This document shows positions 43,356 through 52,381 of a stretch of DNA of 64,000 nt, piece after piece. A program made the translations under genes and the position numbers. A model generated the notes under the pieces. It was not told the origin of the DNA, made no database searches, and saw nothing but the letters and a program-made list of their open reading frames with translations. Origin of the DNA: Bombiscardovia asteroides_K (GTDB taxonomy: Bacteria > Actinomycetota > Actinomycetes > Actinomycetales > Bifidobacteriaceae); the NCBI RefSeq assembly GCF_048001765.1, contig NZ_CP181447.1, forward strand, positions 1,612,001 through 1,676,000, given 5' to 3'. How positions within the stretch are numbered: position 1 is the stretch's first letter; every line of letters begins with the position of its first letter.

Positions 43356-43431
43356 GGCTCTGTAGCTCAGTTGGTAGAGCGAGCGACTGAAAATCGCTAG
43401 GTCAACGGTTCGATCCCGCTCGGAGCCACCA
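43356..43431 (+). tRNA. tRNA-Phe (GAA), CCA encoded
   Basis: Acceptor GGCTCTG pairs with CGGAGCC (one G-U), D arm GCTC/GAGC, anticodon stem GCGA/TCGC region with loop CTGAAAA (anticodon GAA), T arm with TTCGATC. The 3' end reads ACCA, so CCA is encoded, unlike the other three tRNAs of the window. Confidence 0.95.
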
Positions 43432-43435
43432 GCCA

Positions 43436-43473
43436 TTAAGCCCCTGAGATTCTTAAGGAATCTAGGGGCTTAA
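43436..43473. terminator. Strong terminator after tRNA-Phe
   Basis: TTAAGCCCC (43436-43444) pairs with GGGGCTTAA (43465-43473), continued by AGATTC/GAATCT with one bulged base. It is 5 bp from the left end of the composite transposon's target repeat. Because it can fold on both strands it may once have served the phosphatase gene now at 49632-50171. Confidence 0.85.
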
Positions 43474-43477
43474 TTGA

Positions 43478-43485
43478 TATTTCAT
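43478..43485. repeat. Left 8-bp target-site duplication
   Basis: TATTTCAT immediately before the left IS end. The same octamer follows the right end of the second IS copy at 49613-49620. Confidence 0.85.
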
Positions 43486-44841
43486 GGGCTATAGGAACTA
43501 AACGCGTTGTTTATGTTGGGGGTTTGGCCTTGTGGCTGTAAGCGTGTTGGGTGGTTGTTAATAGGTCGGGTTGTTAATAGGGGTCTTGCAGGGGTGCCCG
43601 TTCCTGTTCGATTGGGGAATGAGAACCAGATCGAAGAGGGCCAGGCATTGCCCCATATGCCATGGACGGATGCGCAAGCATGGGCGCAACAGATCAGGCA
43701 CGCAGCGCTGGATGTGTCCGTCCTGCTCGATCACGTCCACCGCGCGCAGGCAGGACCGGGCCCGCGCCGCGCAGTTGAGGGAGTTCCTGGACTGGCCGCT
43801 GACGGGCAGGACCCGGGAACAGATGGGGCCATGGGCGCCAGGGCCTGGCGTAAACGGGTCGGCTGGTGCTGGAACATCAAGCCGGCAATCACACCGGACG
43901 GGGTGGTCCATCACACGCTCATGGCCGACGGCACGTATATGGCACACGGCTGGTGCCTCCTGATAGCGATCGACGGGCAGACGGGCCAGGTCATCGACTG
44001 GCAGTGGTGCCATCAGGAGAACACGGCGGCCTACACGGCCCTGTCCTCCCGCATCCCCGGGCCCGACGTGCTCATCACCGACGGCCTTCGCGGCGTGCAG
44101 AAAGCCTGCCATGCCTGCTGGCCGGGCACGCGCATCCGACGCTGCCTGGTGCACGTGCAACGCAACACCAAAACCGACCTGACACTCAAACCACGACTTC
44201 AGGCCGGCAAGGAACTCAAGCGACTCTCCGACCAGCCCACCCGGGTCCATACCATCGAGGAAGCGGTGCGTCGGGGTGAGGCCTTGAACGCCTGGCACGA
44301 AAGATGGAAAACCCTCATCGACGAACGCACCATGGCCAAGGACGACCCAGCCAACCCCAAAGCCAGCCACCAATCCTGGTGGTGGACCCACCAGGAACTC
44401 CGCCGCTGCTACCGCAGGCCCGAACACCTCTTCCAAGACAGGCAGCTCTTCGCCTTCCTGGAACCCGAACCCACCGCCGGCGGGCCAGTGGAACGCACCA
44501 CCAACCGGCTGGAAGGAGGAGTCGACTCACCCATCAAACGCACCCTCCTGCAACACCACGGCCCACCCGAGAGCCACATGAGACGCGCCTGCGAACGGCA
44601 CTGCTACATGAAAACCGACAACCCCGACCCCGCCAGCCTGATCAGGGACGAACACCACCAGCCACAACCAGCACCCAAACGGGAAACCAGACAGGAACAG
44701 GACGAGCCCGAACACTACGGCACCGCCATCAACTGGAACGAGTTCCACACACCAGTCAGATACCCCAACACCACACTCTGACCAACACACAACCAAACCC
44801 ACACACAGAACCTAAAACAACGCGTTTAGTTCCTATAGGCC
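43486..44841 (+). mobile_element. IS256-family (IS1249-like) insertion sequence, copy 1
   Basis: 1356 bp. Left end GGGCTATAGGAACTAAACGC and right end GGCCTATAGGAACTAAACGC (read inward) are near-perfect inverted repeats of about 25 bases with one mismatch. Contains a transposase gene broken into two frames. Second copy at 48257-49612. Confidence 0.9.
43619..44781 (+). CDS. IS256-family transposase, needs a -1 frameshift (copy 1)
   Basis: An N-terminal part in one frame (MRTRSKRARHCPICHGRMRK.., ATG at 43619) has a zinc finger CPIC...CPSC and a helix region up to LTGRTREQMG. The catalytic part lies in the frame one base back and ends at 44781, with D in LMADGTY, D in ITDGLRG and E in NRLEGGVDS, the DDE triad. 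A G-run (43825-43828) lies where the two frames meet. The frame shift may be programmed or a mutation shared by both copies. Coordinates span the joined protein. Confidence 0.72.
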
Positions 44842-45264
44842 TACAATCAGGATTATTCCTTGCACCAGTGAGAGGAATTGCGATGGAACCGACTTTATCA
44901 AAGCGGCATCATTGGAAACTCTTTGCGAATACCAGGCCGGAGGTTTCTGTTCCCTATCAAGCAAACTCATCCGGAAAAACTTGTCGACCATGCTGTTGCG
45001 AATGGAATATAATGATTTCTCCCCTATTGTGCCTAGTATGGCTTGCTGGATTGCTGTCAATACAGCGCCAAGAATGAACAGTATTCCCAATTGCACCGCG
45101 ATTAATACGATTGCTTTGTGTTGTTGCACGCCGTCTATGAGGGCTCCGCTGAGCTGTGGTTGCAGCAGGACGACCGCTTGTGCGAGGATTCCCAGCAGAA
45201 GGCTTGCCGTGTATGCAAGAATGTGCCCCGGCATGTATTTCCTGACGACGTGGATAAAGTTCAT
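44833..45264 (-). pseudogene. ABC exporter (fused TMD-NBD type), truncated by IS
   Basis: 143 codons with the N-terminal membrane domain of an ABC exporter: MNFIHVVRKYMPGHILAY, LAQAVVLLQPQLSGALIDGV, then NSMVDKFFRMSLLDREQKPPAWYSQRVSNDAALIKS. It covers roughly the first quarter of a ~580-residue exporter; the ATP-binding domain is missing. The frame ends in the IS right terminal repeat, which supplies the stop codon (Gly-Leu-stop at 44833-44841). It is therefore a gene remnant created by the IS. It starts 14 bases after the permease gene. Confidence 0.85.
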
Positions 45265-45278
45265 GGTTGGCCTGGCCT

Positions 45279-47315
45279 CTAGTGTTTTGTGGGTTGGTTC
45301 TTGTGGGTGAGGCGTGTGCAGAGGATGGTGGTGGCTATGGCGACGGCCAGGAGCAGGAGGGACATGGGTAGGAAGATGTCTGCGATGATGGGTGTGTGTT
45401 GTATGCCGACCCCGTCCCGGACGAAGCTTATCGCCACGGATGCCTCGGTGATGGCCACGGCGACGAGGGAGAGGATGATGCCGGCGGTGACGTCGAGTGT
45501 GGTCTCGATGGCCGCTGACCAGGCGAGGGCGCCGCGGGTGACGCCCATCTGGTTGAGGCGCCGGTTCTGCATGCGTCGTTCGCTGATTCCTATGGCTATA
45601 GATTGGACGAGGAATATCAGGGCCAGGATGGTGCCGCCGGCTATCATGAGCGGTGTTCCCTGCTGCTCCTTGATGCTGGTCTTGATGTAGTCGTCGATGA
45701 AGTCCTGCCTGTTCAAGGCGGTGATCTTGTGGGTGGTGTCCCTTATCTGTTGGGCTATGTCGTCGGCCTGGGTGTGGTCGCGGGCGGTGATGAAGGCGTA
45801 CAGTCGGCCGTTCTCGCCCTCCCTGGGCAGGCCATCCTCGGTCGTGAGCATGTCCATGTTCACGTGGGGGGTGGTCTTGGGCGGCTCGATGACGGCCACG
45901 ACCTGGACCTGGTGTCTTTTGTCGTGGCGGTCGATGAGGGTGATCGTGTCGCCCGGCTTGCGCTGGTTGTCGTATGCTCTGCTTATGGCCACCTTGCCGG
46001 CGCCCAGGTCGGCCAGGCTGCCCTGGAGCACCTTGGGGGCGGTGTCCTTGTGGCTGGGGTCGGCCAGGTCACGGGCCTGGGCCCAGGTGACCTGGGGGAA
46101 GGTGTCCATCTGGATGTTTCCGTGCTTGTCGGTCAGGACCCATTGCTGGGTCTGGTAGATGTCGGCTGTGCCGACCTCCCGTCCGAGCCCCTGCAGCGTG
46201 CGCGAGATCCTGCCGGCCTGGGACAGGTCGTCCGAGGAGGCCACCACGTCGGCCTTCATGGGCTCGATGCTGAGCACCACCGAGCTCATGCGGCCCGCCT
46301 GCATGATGAGGATGAAGGAGACCAGAATGGTCAGCGCCATCATGGCCGGCAACGCTATGGCCGTGGCGCCTACCCTGCCCCTGCGGACCCGTTGCCGGGC
46401 CAGCAGGCCCGGTCCGGCCGCGGTTTTTTCGGCCAGCAGGCCCAGCAGGGATGCTACCGGGGGGACCAGCAGGGGGGCGGCCACGTACACGGTGATTATC
46501 AGTAGGACGATCAAGCCCAGCAGCCGGTCGTAGAACTCCGAGCGGTCGACCGGCATGAAGGCGACCGTGATAGAGGCTAGGAACAGGGCCAGGGAGCATA
46601 CGATCCGCAACCGGCTGGCCTTTTTGTCCTTGACGGCCGGTTGTGTCATCAGCTTCAGGGGGGTCTCGGCCCCGAACCTGCGCGTGGCCAGCCACACGCC
46701 CAGCAGGCAGACCGCCATCATCAGGGCGAAGGCCACGGCCGCCACCCACAGGCGGGCCCTGGGGTGGAAGAGCAGGTCGATGTCCGTGGTGCCCATGGCC
46801 CTTATGAAGGCCATGCCCACAGGAACGGTCAGCAGGGATCCGGCCAGGCATCCCGCGGCGTCGGCCAGGGCCAGGGGCAGGGAGAACTCTCGCAGGGCCA
46901 TGGCCACGACCTGTTTGCCCGAGGCGCCGTTGAGCCGCATCAGGCCGTATTCCCGGCGCCTTTCCTGGACCAGGAAGGACACCGATGACAGGACCAGGAA
47001 CACCGTCACCAGCAGGCAGAACACCAGCGCGATCAGCGACACAGTGTTCAATGCCAGGTCGTAGTAGGCCTTGGTCAGAATGCGGTGGTAGGCGTTCAGG
47101 CCCTCCAGGCCGTGCAGGCCGTCGTAGGCCAGGCCCGCCTGACGTGCCTGCAGGGTCGCGCAGGACAGGGTCGTGGCGGCGAACACGGCCAGGCACATGA
47201 TCCAGTAGGAGGAGCGGTGGGCCCTGACCAGGGAGAAGGACAGGCTGGCCCTTGTTGGCCGCTTGCGCCAGGGTCGGCTCGCCTGCTGGGCCGGGGAGGC
47301 CATGCCCGCGCTCAC
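45279..47315 (-). CDS. FtsX-like ABC permease (BceB/MacB type)
   Basis: 678 residues with about ten hydrophobic segments. The first FtsX domain has LALNTVSLIALVFCLLVTVFLVLSSVSFL then RRREYGLMRLNGASGKQV; the second (near 575-665) has GGTILALIFLVQSIAIGISERRMQNRRLNQMGV. Between them is a ~200-residue extracytoplasmic region (DVVASSDDLS... to about 570), as in BceB-type bacteriocin-export or sensing permeases. GTG start at 47315 overlaps the ATPase stop by 4 bases (GTGA); ATG 47303 is an alternative. Substrate unknown; antimicrobial-peptide defence is inference. Confidence 0.85.
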   Translation of the reverse strand: MSAGMASPAQQASRPWRKRPTRASLSFSLVRAHRSSYWIMCLAVFAATTLSCATLQARQAGLAYDGLHGLEGLNAYHRILTKAYYDLALNTVSLIALVFCLLVTVFLVLSSVSFLVQERRREYGLMRLNGASGKQVVAMALREFSLPLALADAAGCLAGSLLTVPVGMAFIRAMGTTDIDLLFHPRARLWVAAVAFALMMAVCLLGVWLATRRFGAETPLKLMTQPAVKDKKASRLRIVCSLALFLASITVAFMPVDRSEFYDRLLGLIVLLIITVYVAAPLLVPPVASLLGLLAEKTAAGPGLLARQRVRRGRVGATAIALPAMMALTILVSFILIMQAGRMSSVVLSIEPMKADVVASSDDLSQAGRISRTLQGLGREVGTADIYQTQQWVLTDKHGNIQMDTFPQVTWAQARDLADPSHKDTAPKVLQGSLADLGAGKVAISRAYDNQRKPGDTITLIDRHDKRHQVQVVAVIEPPKTTPHVNMDMLTTEDGLPREGENGRLYAFITARDHTQADDIAQQIRDTTHKITALNRQDFIDDYIKTSIKEQQGTPLMIAGGTILALIFLVQSIAIGISERRMQNRRLNQMGVTRGALAWSAAIETTLDVTAGIILSLVAVAITEASVAISFVRDGVGIQHTPIIADIFLPMSLLLLAVAIATTILCTRLTHKNQPTKH

Positions 47316-48049
47316 CGGTCGGCCCCGCTCAACGTGGTCTCGGCCAGGTGCATGGCCAGCTGCTCGGCCGTGCAGCCCGACCACACCGAGTGGATGCGGC
47401 CGTCGACCAGCAACACGGTGCTGCCAGCACGGGCCGCCACATCCGGGTCGTGGGTCACCATCAGCACCGTGGACCCCCGCGCCGCCACCTGGCCGAAGGC
47501 GTCCAGCACCAGCTGGGAGCCGGCGGTGTCCAGGGCGCCCGTCGGCTCGTCGGCAAAGACGACCGAGGGCCTCGAGGCCAAAGCCCTGGCCACCGCCACA
47601 CGCTGCCGCTGCCCGCCCGACATGTCCGAGGGATAGACGTCGGCGAAACCATCCAGACCCACCGCCTGCAGGGCCCGCACGGCGTCGTCGACCTCGATGC
47701 GCGGCCCGCCGAAGAGGAAGGACAGCATCACGTTCTGCAGGCATGTGAACGCTTCGACGAGGTTGTAGTCCTGAAACACGAACCCGATCAGGTCACGCCT
47801 GACACGTGTCAGGTCGGCCTCTCCCATCCGGGCCAGGTCATGCTGCCCGATGTGCACCAAGCCCTGGTCGACCGGCAGCAGGCCCGAGGCGCAATTCAGC
47901 AGGGTCGACTTGCCCGCGCCCGAGGGCCCCATGATCGCCGTCCACGACCCAGGCGGGCATTGCAGGGACACGTCGGTGATGCCGGCCCCGCCCGAACCGT
48001 AATGATAGGAGACACCCTCAAGGGACAGAAACTCACCAGCCATAGCCAT
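47312..48049 (-). CDS. ABC transporter ATP-binding protein (LolD/BceA type)
   Basis: 245 residues: Walker A GPSGAGKST (about 37-45), Q-loop FVFQDYNLVEAF, signature MSGGQRQRVAVARAL, Walker B VVFADEPTGALDT, switch His in VTHDPDVA. DEPTGALD is characteristic of MacB/LolD/BceA ATPases that pair with FtsX-like permeases, which is the next gene. Start ATG 48049 follows a GGTTGGG sequence; codons upstream (48103) look spurious. A promoter lies about 130 bases upstream. It is the first gene of the transposon cargo operon. Confidence 0.92.
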   Translation of the reverse strand: MAMAGEFLSLEGVSYHYGSGGAGITDVSLQCPPGSWTAIMGPSGAGKSTLLNCASGLLPVDQGLVHIGQHDLARMGEADLTRVRRDLIGFVFQDYNLVEAFTCLQNVMLSFLFGGPRIEVDDAVRALQAVGLDGFADVYPSDMSGGQRQRVAVARALASRPSVVFADEPTGALDTAGSQLVLDAFGQVAARGSTVLMVTHDPDVAARAGSTVLLVDGRIHSVWSGCTAEQLAMHLAETTLSGADR

Positions 48050-48180
48050 ACCCAACCCCAATCCACAGCCCGACGAAACCCCGAGCACCATACGAATCCA
48101 CAACGCGAAAAGCTACAGCGAACTTTACACTGAGACGCAATACAAGTATTGCTTGCGTGACGGTTAAAAGTCTTCCATAA

Positions 48181-48208
48181 ATTATTGACAAAAGATGCAA
48201 TAAGTCAA
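48181..48208 (-). promoter_or_regulatory. Promoter of the transposon cargo operon
   Basis: Read on the minus strand: TTGACT (48203-48208) and AATAAT (48181-48186) with a 16-base spacer in a very AT-rich stretch. Transcription would start near 48175 and run into the ATPase gene. Confidence 0.55.
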
Positions 48209-48256
48209 AAGTTATTGTAAAGTACGATTCGTATGCGCTAAGGGCATACCTAATTT

Positions 48257-49612
48257 GGGCTATAGGAACTAAACGCGTTGTTTATGTTGGGGGTTTGGCC
48301 TTGTGGCTGTAAGCGTGTTGGGTGGTTGTTAATAGGTCGGGTTGTTAATAGGGGTCTTGCAGGGGTGCCCGTTCCTGTTCGATTGGGGAATGAGAACCAG
48401 ATCGAAGAGGGCCAGGCATTGCCCCATATGCCATGGACGGATGCGCAAGCATGGGCGCAACAGATCAGGCACGCAGCGCTGGATGTGTCCGTCCTGCTCG
48501 ATCACGTCCACCGCGCGCAGGCAGGACCGGGCCCGCGCCGCGCAGTTGAGGGAGTTCCTGGACTGGCCGCTGACGGGCAGGACCCGGGAACAGATGGGGC
48601 CATGGGCGCCAGGGCCTGGCGTAAACGGGTCGGCTGGTGCTGGAACATCAAGCCGGCAATCACACCGGACGGGGTGGTCCATCACACGCTCATGGCCGAC
48701 GGCACGTATATGGCACACGGCTGGTGCCTCCTGATAGCGATCGACGGGCAGACGGGCCAGGTCATCGACTGGCAGTGGTGCCATCAGGAGAACACGGCGG
48801 CCTACACGGCCCTGTCCTCCCGCATCCCCGGGCCCGACGTGCTCATCACCGACGGCCTTCGCGGCGTGCAGAAAGCCTGCCATGCCTGCTGGCCGGGCAC
48901 GCGCATCCGACGCTGCCTGGTGCACGTGCAACGCACCACCAAAACCGACCTGACACTCAAACCACGACTTCAGGCCGGCAAGGAACTCAAGCGACTCTCC
49001 GACCAGCCCACCCGGGTCCATACCATCGAGGAAGCGGTGCGTCGGGGTGAGGCCTTGAACGCCTGGCACGAAAGATGGAAAACCCTCATCGACGAACGCA
49101 CCATGGCCAAGGACGACCCAGCCAACCCCAAAGCCAGCCACCAATCCTGGTGGTGGACCCACCAGGAACTCCGCCGCTGCTACCGCAGGCCCGAACACCT
49201 CTTCCAAGACAGGCAGCTCTTCGCCTTCCTGGAACCCGAACCCACCGCCGGCGGGCCAGTGGAACGCACCACCAACCGGCTGGAAGGAGGAGTCGACTCA
49301 CCCATCAAACGCACCCTCCTGCAACACCACGGCCCACCCGAGAGCCACATGAGACGCGCCTGCGAACGGCACTGCTACATGAAAACCGACAACCCCGACC
49401 CCGCCAGCCTGATCAGGGACGAACACCACCAGCCACAACCAGCACCCAAACGGGAAACCAGACAGGAACAGGACGAGCCCGAACACTACGGCACCGCCAT
49501 CAACTGGAACGAGTTCCACACACCAGTCAGATACCCCAACACCACACTCTGACCAACACACAACCAAACCCACACACAGAACCTAAAACAACGCGTTTAG
49601 TTCCTATAGGCC
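48257..49612 (+). mobile_element. IS256-family (IS1249-like) insertion sequence, copy 2
   Basis: Same 1356-bp element and orientation as copy 1, same inverted repeats. The single difference noticed is A at 44165 versus C at 48936, changing Asn to Thr in the transposase. Confidence 0.9.
48390..49552 (+). CDS. IS256-family transposase, needs a -1 frameshift (copy 2)
   Basis: Identical to copy 1 apart from one residue (Asn to Thr, in VHVQRTTKTDL). It has the same two-frame layout with the zinc finger in the upstream frame and the D, D and E of the catalytic triad in the downstream frame, joined at a G-run 4771 bases after that of copy 1. Because both copies carry the same split, it predates the duplication or is functional. 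Confidence 0.72.
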
Positions 49613-49620
49613 TATTTCAT
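49613..49620. repeat. Right 8-bp target-site duplication
   Basis: TATTTCAT immediately after the right end of IS copy 2; matches the octamer at 43478-43485. Confidence 0.85.
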
Positions 49621-49631
49621 GCATCTATCGT

Positions 49632-50171
49632 TCAGGACAACTGTCTGGCCACCCAGTCGACGATGTAGGGCGCAGTGTGCTCGATCTGATCGATGGCCAC
49701 CTCGAACTCATGGGGGCCGCCATACCAAGGGTCAACCAGGTCGATTTGGCTCTCCCGTCCCGGTGCCGGCTTGGGCAGGTCCGGGTCGAAGCTGCGGTAC
49801 AGGTGAACAGCGGATCGCTTGCCGGAGGGCAGCAGACGGAGAAGGGCTCGCATATGGTCGGCCGTCATGGGCAGCAGCAGGTCGGCATCTTCGGCCTCCT
49901 CCCGGGTGATCCGGTGGGCGAAGTGGTCAGCCGGCACCTCATAGCCCCGCTCGCGCAGAACTTTCTGAGCACGTCGATCTATGGGGTTGCCGAACTCCTC
50001 GTCACTGACTCCGCTGGATTCCACCCTGACCTGATCCTCATCCAGTCCGCGATCTTGGAAGAACTTGCGCAGGATGACCTCAGCCATGGGCGACCGGCAG
50101 ATGTTGCCGGTGCAGACGGTTATGACGTTGTAGGGACCCCGTGAGGCCTTTCCTTCAGAATCCTGGCCCAT
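49632..50171 (-). CDS. Low-molecular-weight protein tyrosine phosphatase
   Basis: 179-residue cytoplasmic phosphatase. The P-loop VCTGNICRSPMAE (Cys20, Arg26, Ser27) and the general-acid aspartate in DLVDPWYGG near the C-terminus are both present. Start ATG 50171 overlaps the folA stop by one base (TGATG). In bacteria these proteins often act on tyrosine kinases controlling surface polysaccharides, but no kinase is adjacent here. The transposon's right target repeat lies 12 bases beyond the stop, so any own terminator was probably displaced. Confidence 0.9.
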   Translation of the reverse strand: MGQDSEGKASRGPYNVITVCTGNICRSPMAEVILRKFFQDRGLDEDQVRVESSGVSDEEFGNPIDRRAQKVLRERGYEVPADHFAHRITREEAEDADLLLPMTADHMRALLRLLPSGKRSAVHLYRSFDPDLPKPAPGRESQIDLVDPWYGGPHEFEVAIDQIEHTAPYIVDWVARQLS

Positions 50172-50839
50172 CAACGCACCTTCCCATAGGTGATGTACCG
50201 GAACCGCGGGATGGCAGCCGCCTGGTCTGGTTTGGCAGGGTTCATCCACTGGCTCTCGTCGCGCACCTGCCAGAACCGCTTGCTGACCAGCTCCTCCATA
50301 TCGGGCACAAAGACATCAGCTGGAGTCCGCAGATCCAGGTCGGTCACATAGGCGGCATCAGCCAGCGGAAAGAAGGTGCTGAAGACCCCTGCGCCGCCGA
50401 TGACCCAGATTTCGCTGCGATCCATCCCATCGTCGGGAATGGCTTCCTGCCTGGCCAGCTCCAGAGCATCGTCAGCCGCAGATACCACCGTGGCGCCTGG
50501 TGCCCGAAACCCTGGATCACTGGACAGAACGATGTTGTCCCTCTTGGGCAGGGGCCGCTCCCCCATGGACACCCAGGTCCGCCGCCCCATGATGACAGGA
50601 TGGGATACGGTCAGCTCCTTAAAGTGCCGCATGTCCTCGCTCAAATGCCAAGGCAGGGCATTGTGGTAACCGATGGCGCCGCGCCGACCGTCAGTGGCCC
50701 GCGCCTGCGCCCAGATCATATTGACCGATGAGCGACGGCCTATCTCTTCTTCCTGATGCCGCCATTCCTCATCGCCTAGAAGCCCGGCCTGACCGGGCTC
50801 GGGTTCGTGATAGCCGCTGCGACTATTGTCATGCTCCAT
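50171..50839 (-). CDS. folA: Dihydrofolate reductase
   Basis: Reduces dihydrofolate to tetrahydrofolate with NADPH. 222 residues, longer than the usual ~160 because of a ~35-residue polar N-terminal extension. Core: MIWAQARATDGRRGAIGYHNALPWHLSEDM (the W-x-L-x-x-D element), VIMGRRTWVSMG, WVIGGAGVFSTF. GAGGAG precedes the ATG by 12 bases. It forms an operon with thyA upstream and the LMW-PTP downstream. Confidence 0.94.
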   Translation of the reverse strand: MEHDNSRSGYHEPEPGQAGLLGDEEWRHQEEEIGRRSSVNMIWAQARATDGRRGAIGYHNALPWHLSEDMRHFKELTVSHPVIMGRRTWVSMGERPLPKRDNIVLSSDPGFRAPGATVVSAADDALELARQEAIPDDGMDRSEIWVIGGAGVFSTFFPLADAAYVTDLDLRTPADVFVPDMEELVSKRFWQVRDESQWMNPAKPDQAAAIPRFRYITYGKVR

Positions 50840-50928
50840 CTGTTGTGTTCACTCCTCATGGTGAGTAGATATACGAGTACATTCTAATCTTCGGATTCGA
50901 CGGTGCCCGTATTCGGCCCAGCGCACCA

Positions 50929-51804
50929 TCAGACCGCCACCGGGGCCTTGATGGCGGGATGGCACTGATAGTCCACAACCTCGAAGTCTTCGTACTGGTA
51001 GGAGAAGATGGAGTCGGCCTTGCGGATGCGCATGGTCGGGTAAGGATAAGGTTTGCGCGACAGCTGCTCCAGAACCTGCTCCACATGGTTGTCGTAGATG
51101 TGGCAGTCGCCGCCGGTCCAGACGAACTCCCCAGGCTCAAGATCGGCCTGCTGGGCCATCATCAGGGTCAGCAGGGCGTAGGAGGCGATGTTGAAAGGCA
51201 CCCCCAGGAACATGTCGCAGGAGCGCTGATAGAGCTGGCAACTCAGCCTGCCGTCGGCCACATAGAACTGGAAGAGCGCATGGCAGGGCGGCAGGGCCAT
51301 GCTGTCAATCTGGGCCGGATTCCAAGCGGTGACGATCATTCGACGGGAGTCCGGGTGGGTGCGGATCAAATCCAGCACCTTGGCGATCTGATCGATGGTG
51401 TGATGGGGGTCCTCAGGGGTCGGAGCGGGCCAGCTGCGCCACTGGACCCCATAGACCGGACCCAGATCCCCGGTTTCCGGGTCCGCCCACTCGTCCCAGA
51501 TATGCACACGGTTCTCCTGCAGCCAGCGCACGTTCTGCGACCCTTTCAGGAACCAAAGCAGCTCATAGGCGATGCCACGGAAGTAGACCTTCTTGGTGGT
51601 GATCAGCGGAAAGGAACGCGACAGATCGAAGCGCATCTGCTTCCCGAACAGGGATATGGTCCCGGTGCCCGTCCTGTCGGACTTCAGGGTGCCCTCGCGC
51701 AGAATGGTGCGCACCAAGTCCTCATAGGGGGTGGGAATGTCCGAGTCGGGACGCTCGGGGATACGTGTGCGAATACGCTGCAGTTCTTCGGAAGTCAAGG
51801 CCAT
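50929..51804 (-). CDS. thyA: Thymidylate synthase
   Basis: Methylates dUMP to dTMP using 5,10-methylene-THF, producing dihydrofolate for FolA. 291 residues; the catalytic Cys is in LPPCHALFQF, and LYQRSCDMFLGVPFNIASYALL is the dUMP/folate-binding signature. Full-length. The 89-base gap to folA suggests one operon. Its presence means the organism needs reduced folate, which matters for reading the degenerate folBK gene. Confidence 0.97.
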   Translation of the reverse strand: MALTSEELQRIRTRIPERPDSDIPTPYEDLVRTILREGTLKSDRTGTGTISLFGKQMRFDLSRSFPLITTKKVYFRGIAYELLWFLKGSQNVRWLQENRVHIWDEWADPETGDLGPVYGVQWRSWPAPTPEDPHHTIDQIAKVLDLIRTHPDSRRMIVTAWNPAQIDSMALPPCHALFQFYVADGRLSCQLYQRSCDMFLGVPFNIASYALLTLMMAQQADLEPGEFVWTGGDCHIYDNHVEQVLEQLSRKPYPYPTMRIRKADSIFSYQYEDFEVVDYQCHPAIKAPVAV

Positions 51805-51947
51805 GCGGCCATACTATCAAGTCCTCGGTCAGCTGAGCGCGCCCCGGTGACGAATTGCACAGTCCGGGTTAGATTGGAGGAGCAGGTCCGGCCACAGGGT
51901 CGGATCCGGATGGCGCACCCGGGCGTGTGCCGGACAAGGAGGAACAG

Positions 51948-52361
51948 ATGGGCAAGAGACTTTGGGTCGAACGCGACAAGGACGGCACCTGGAACGCCTA
52001 TGGCGACAATGGGGCCCATATCACTTTCGGCAAAGGCGAGGATCAGTTCAACCCCGGTGACCTGATGAAGATCGCCCTGGCCGCCTGCGGAGCCCTATCC
52101 AGCCAGTTCGCCGTGGAGAGCGCCCTAGGCAAGGGCAAGGGAGCGAAAATCGTGGTGGACGGCACCTATGACGCCGACGACGACGCCTACCTGAGCTTCG
52201 ACGAGCAGGTGGACGTCGATGCCACTTCGGCCAGGCTGGCCCAGGATGATGCAGACAAGCTGGAGGAGCGGGTCCGCCGCCATATCGCCAAGTCCTGCAC
52301 CGTGGCACACACCTATCAGCGGGAGACCCCGGTAAGGATCTCCGTCAAGGTTCGCCACTGA
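51948..52361 (+). CDS. OsmC-family peroxidase
   Basis: 137 residues; OsmC/Ohr proteins reduce organic hydroperoxides through two conserved cysteines. Cys in LAACGALSSQF (about residue 46) and SCTVAHTY (about 117) are placed as in the family. Start ATG 51948 behind AGGAGG with 5-base spacing; earlier in-frame codons ignored. A strong terminator follows, shared with the convergent usp gene. Confidence 0.9.
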   Translation: MGKRLWVERDKDGTWNAYGDNGAHITFGKGEDQFNPGDLMKIALAACGALSSQFAVESALGKGKGAKIVVDGTYDADDDAYLSFDEQVDVDATSARLAQDDADKLEERVRRHIAKSCTVAHTYQRETPVRISVKVRH

Positions 52362-52381
52362 TCCGACAGGACAAGAAGAGA

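Larger units (their letters stand above)
43486..49612. mobile_element. Composite transposon, two IS256-family copies
   Basis: Two 1356-bp IS copies in direct orientation flank a 3.4-kb cargo: an ABC ATPase, an FtsX-like permease and a truncated ABC exporter. The outer ends are flanked by the 8-bp repeat TATTTCAT (43478-43485 and 49613-49620), while the inner IS ends have no matching repeats. This is the pattern expected if the whole unit transposed together. It was inserted between tRNA-Phe and the LMW-PTP gene. An alternative is independent insertion followed by recombination. Confidence 0.8.
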
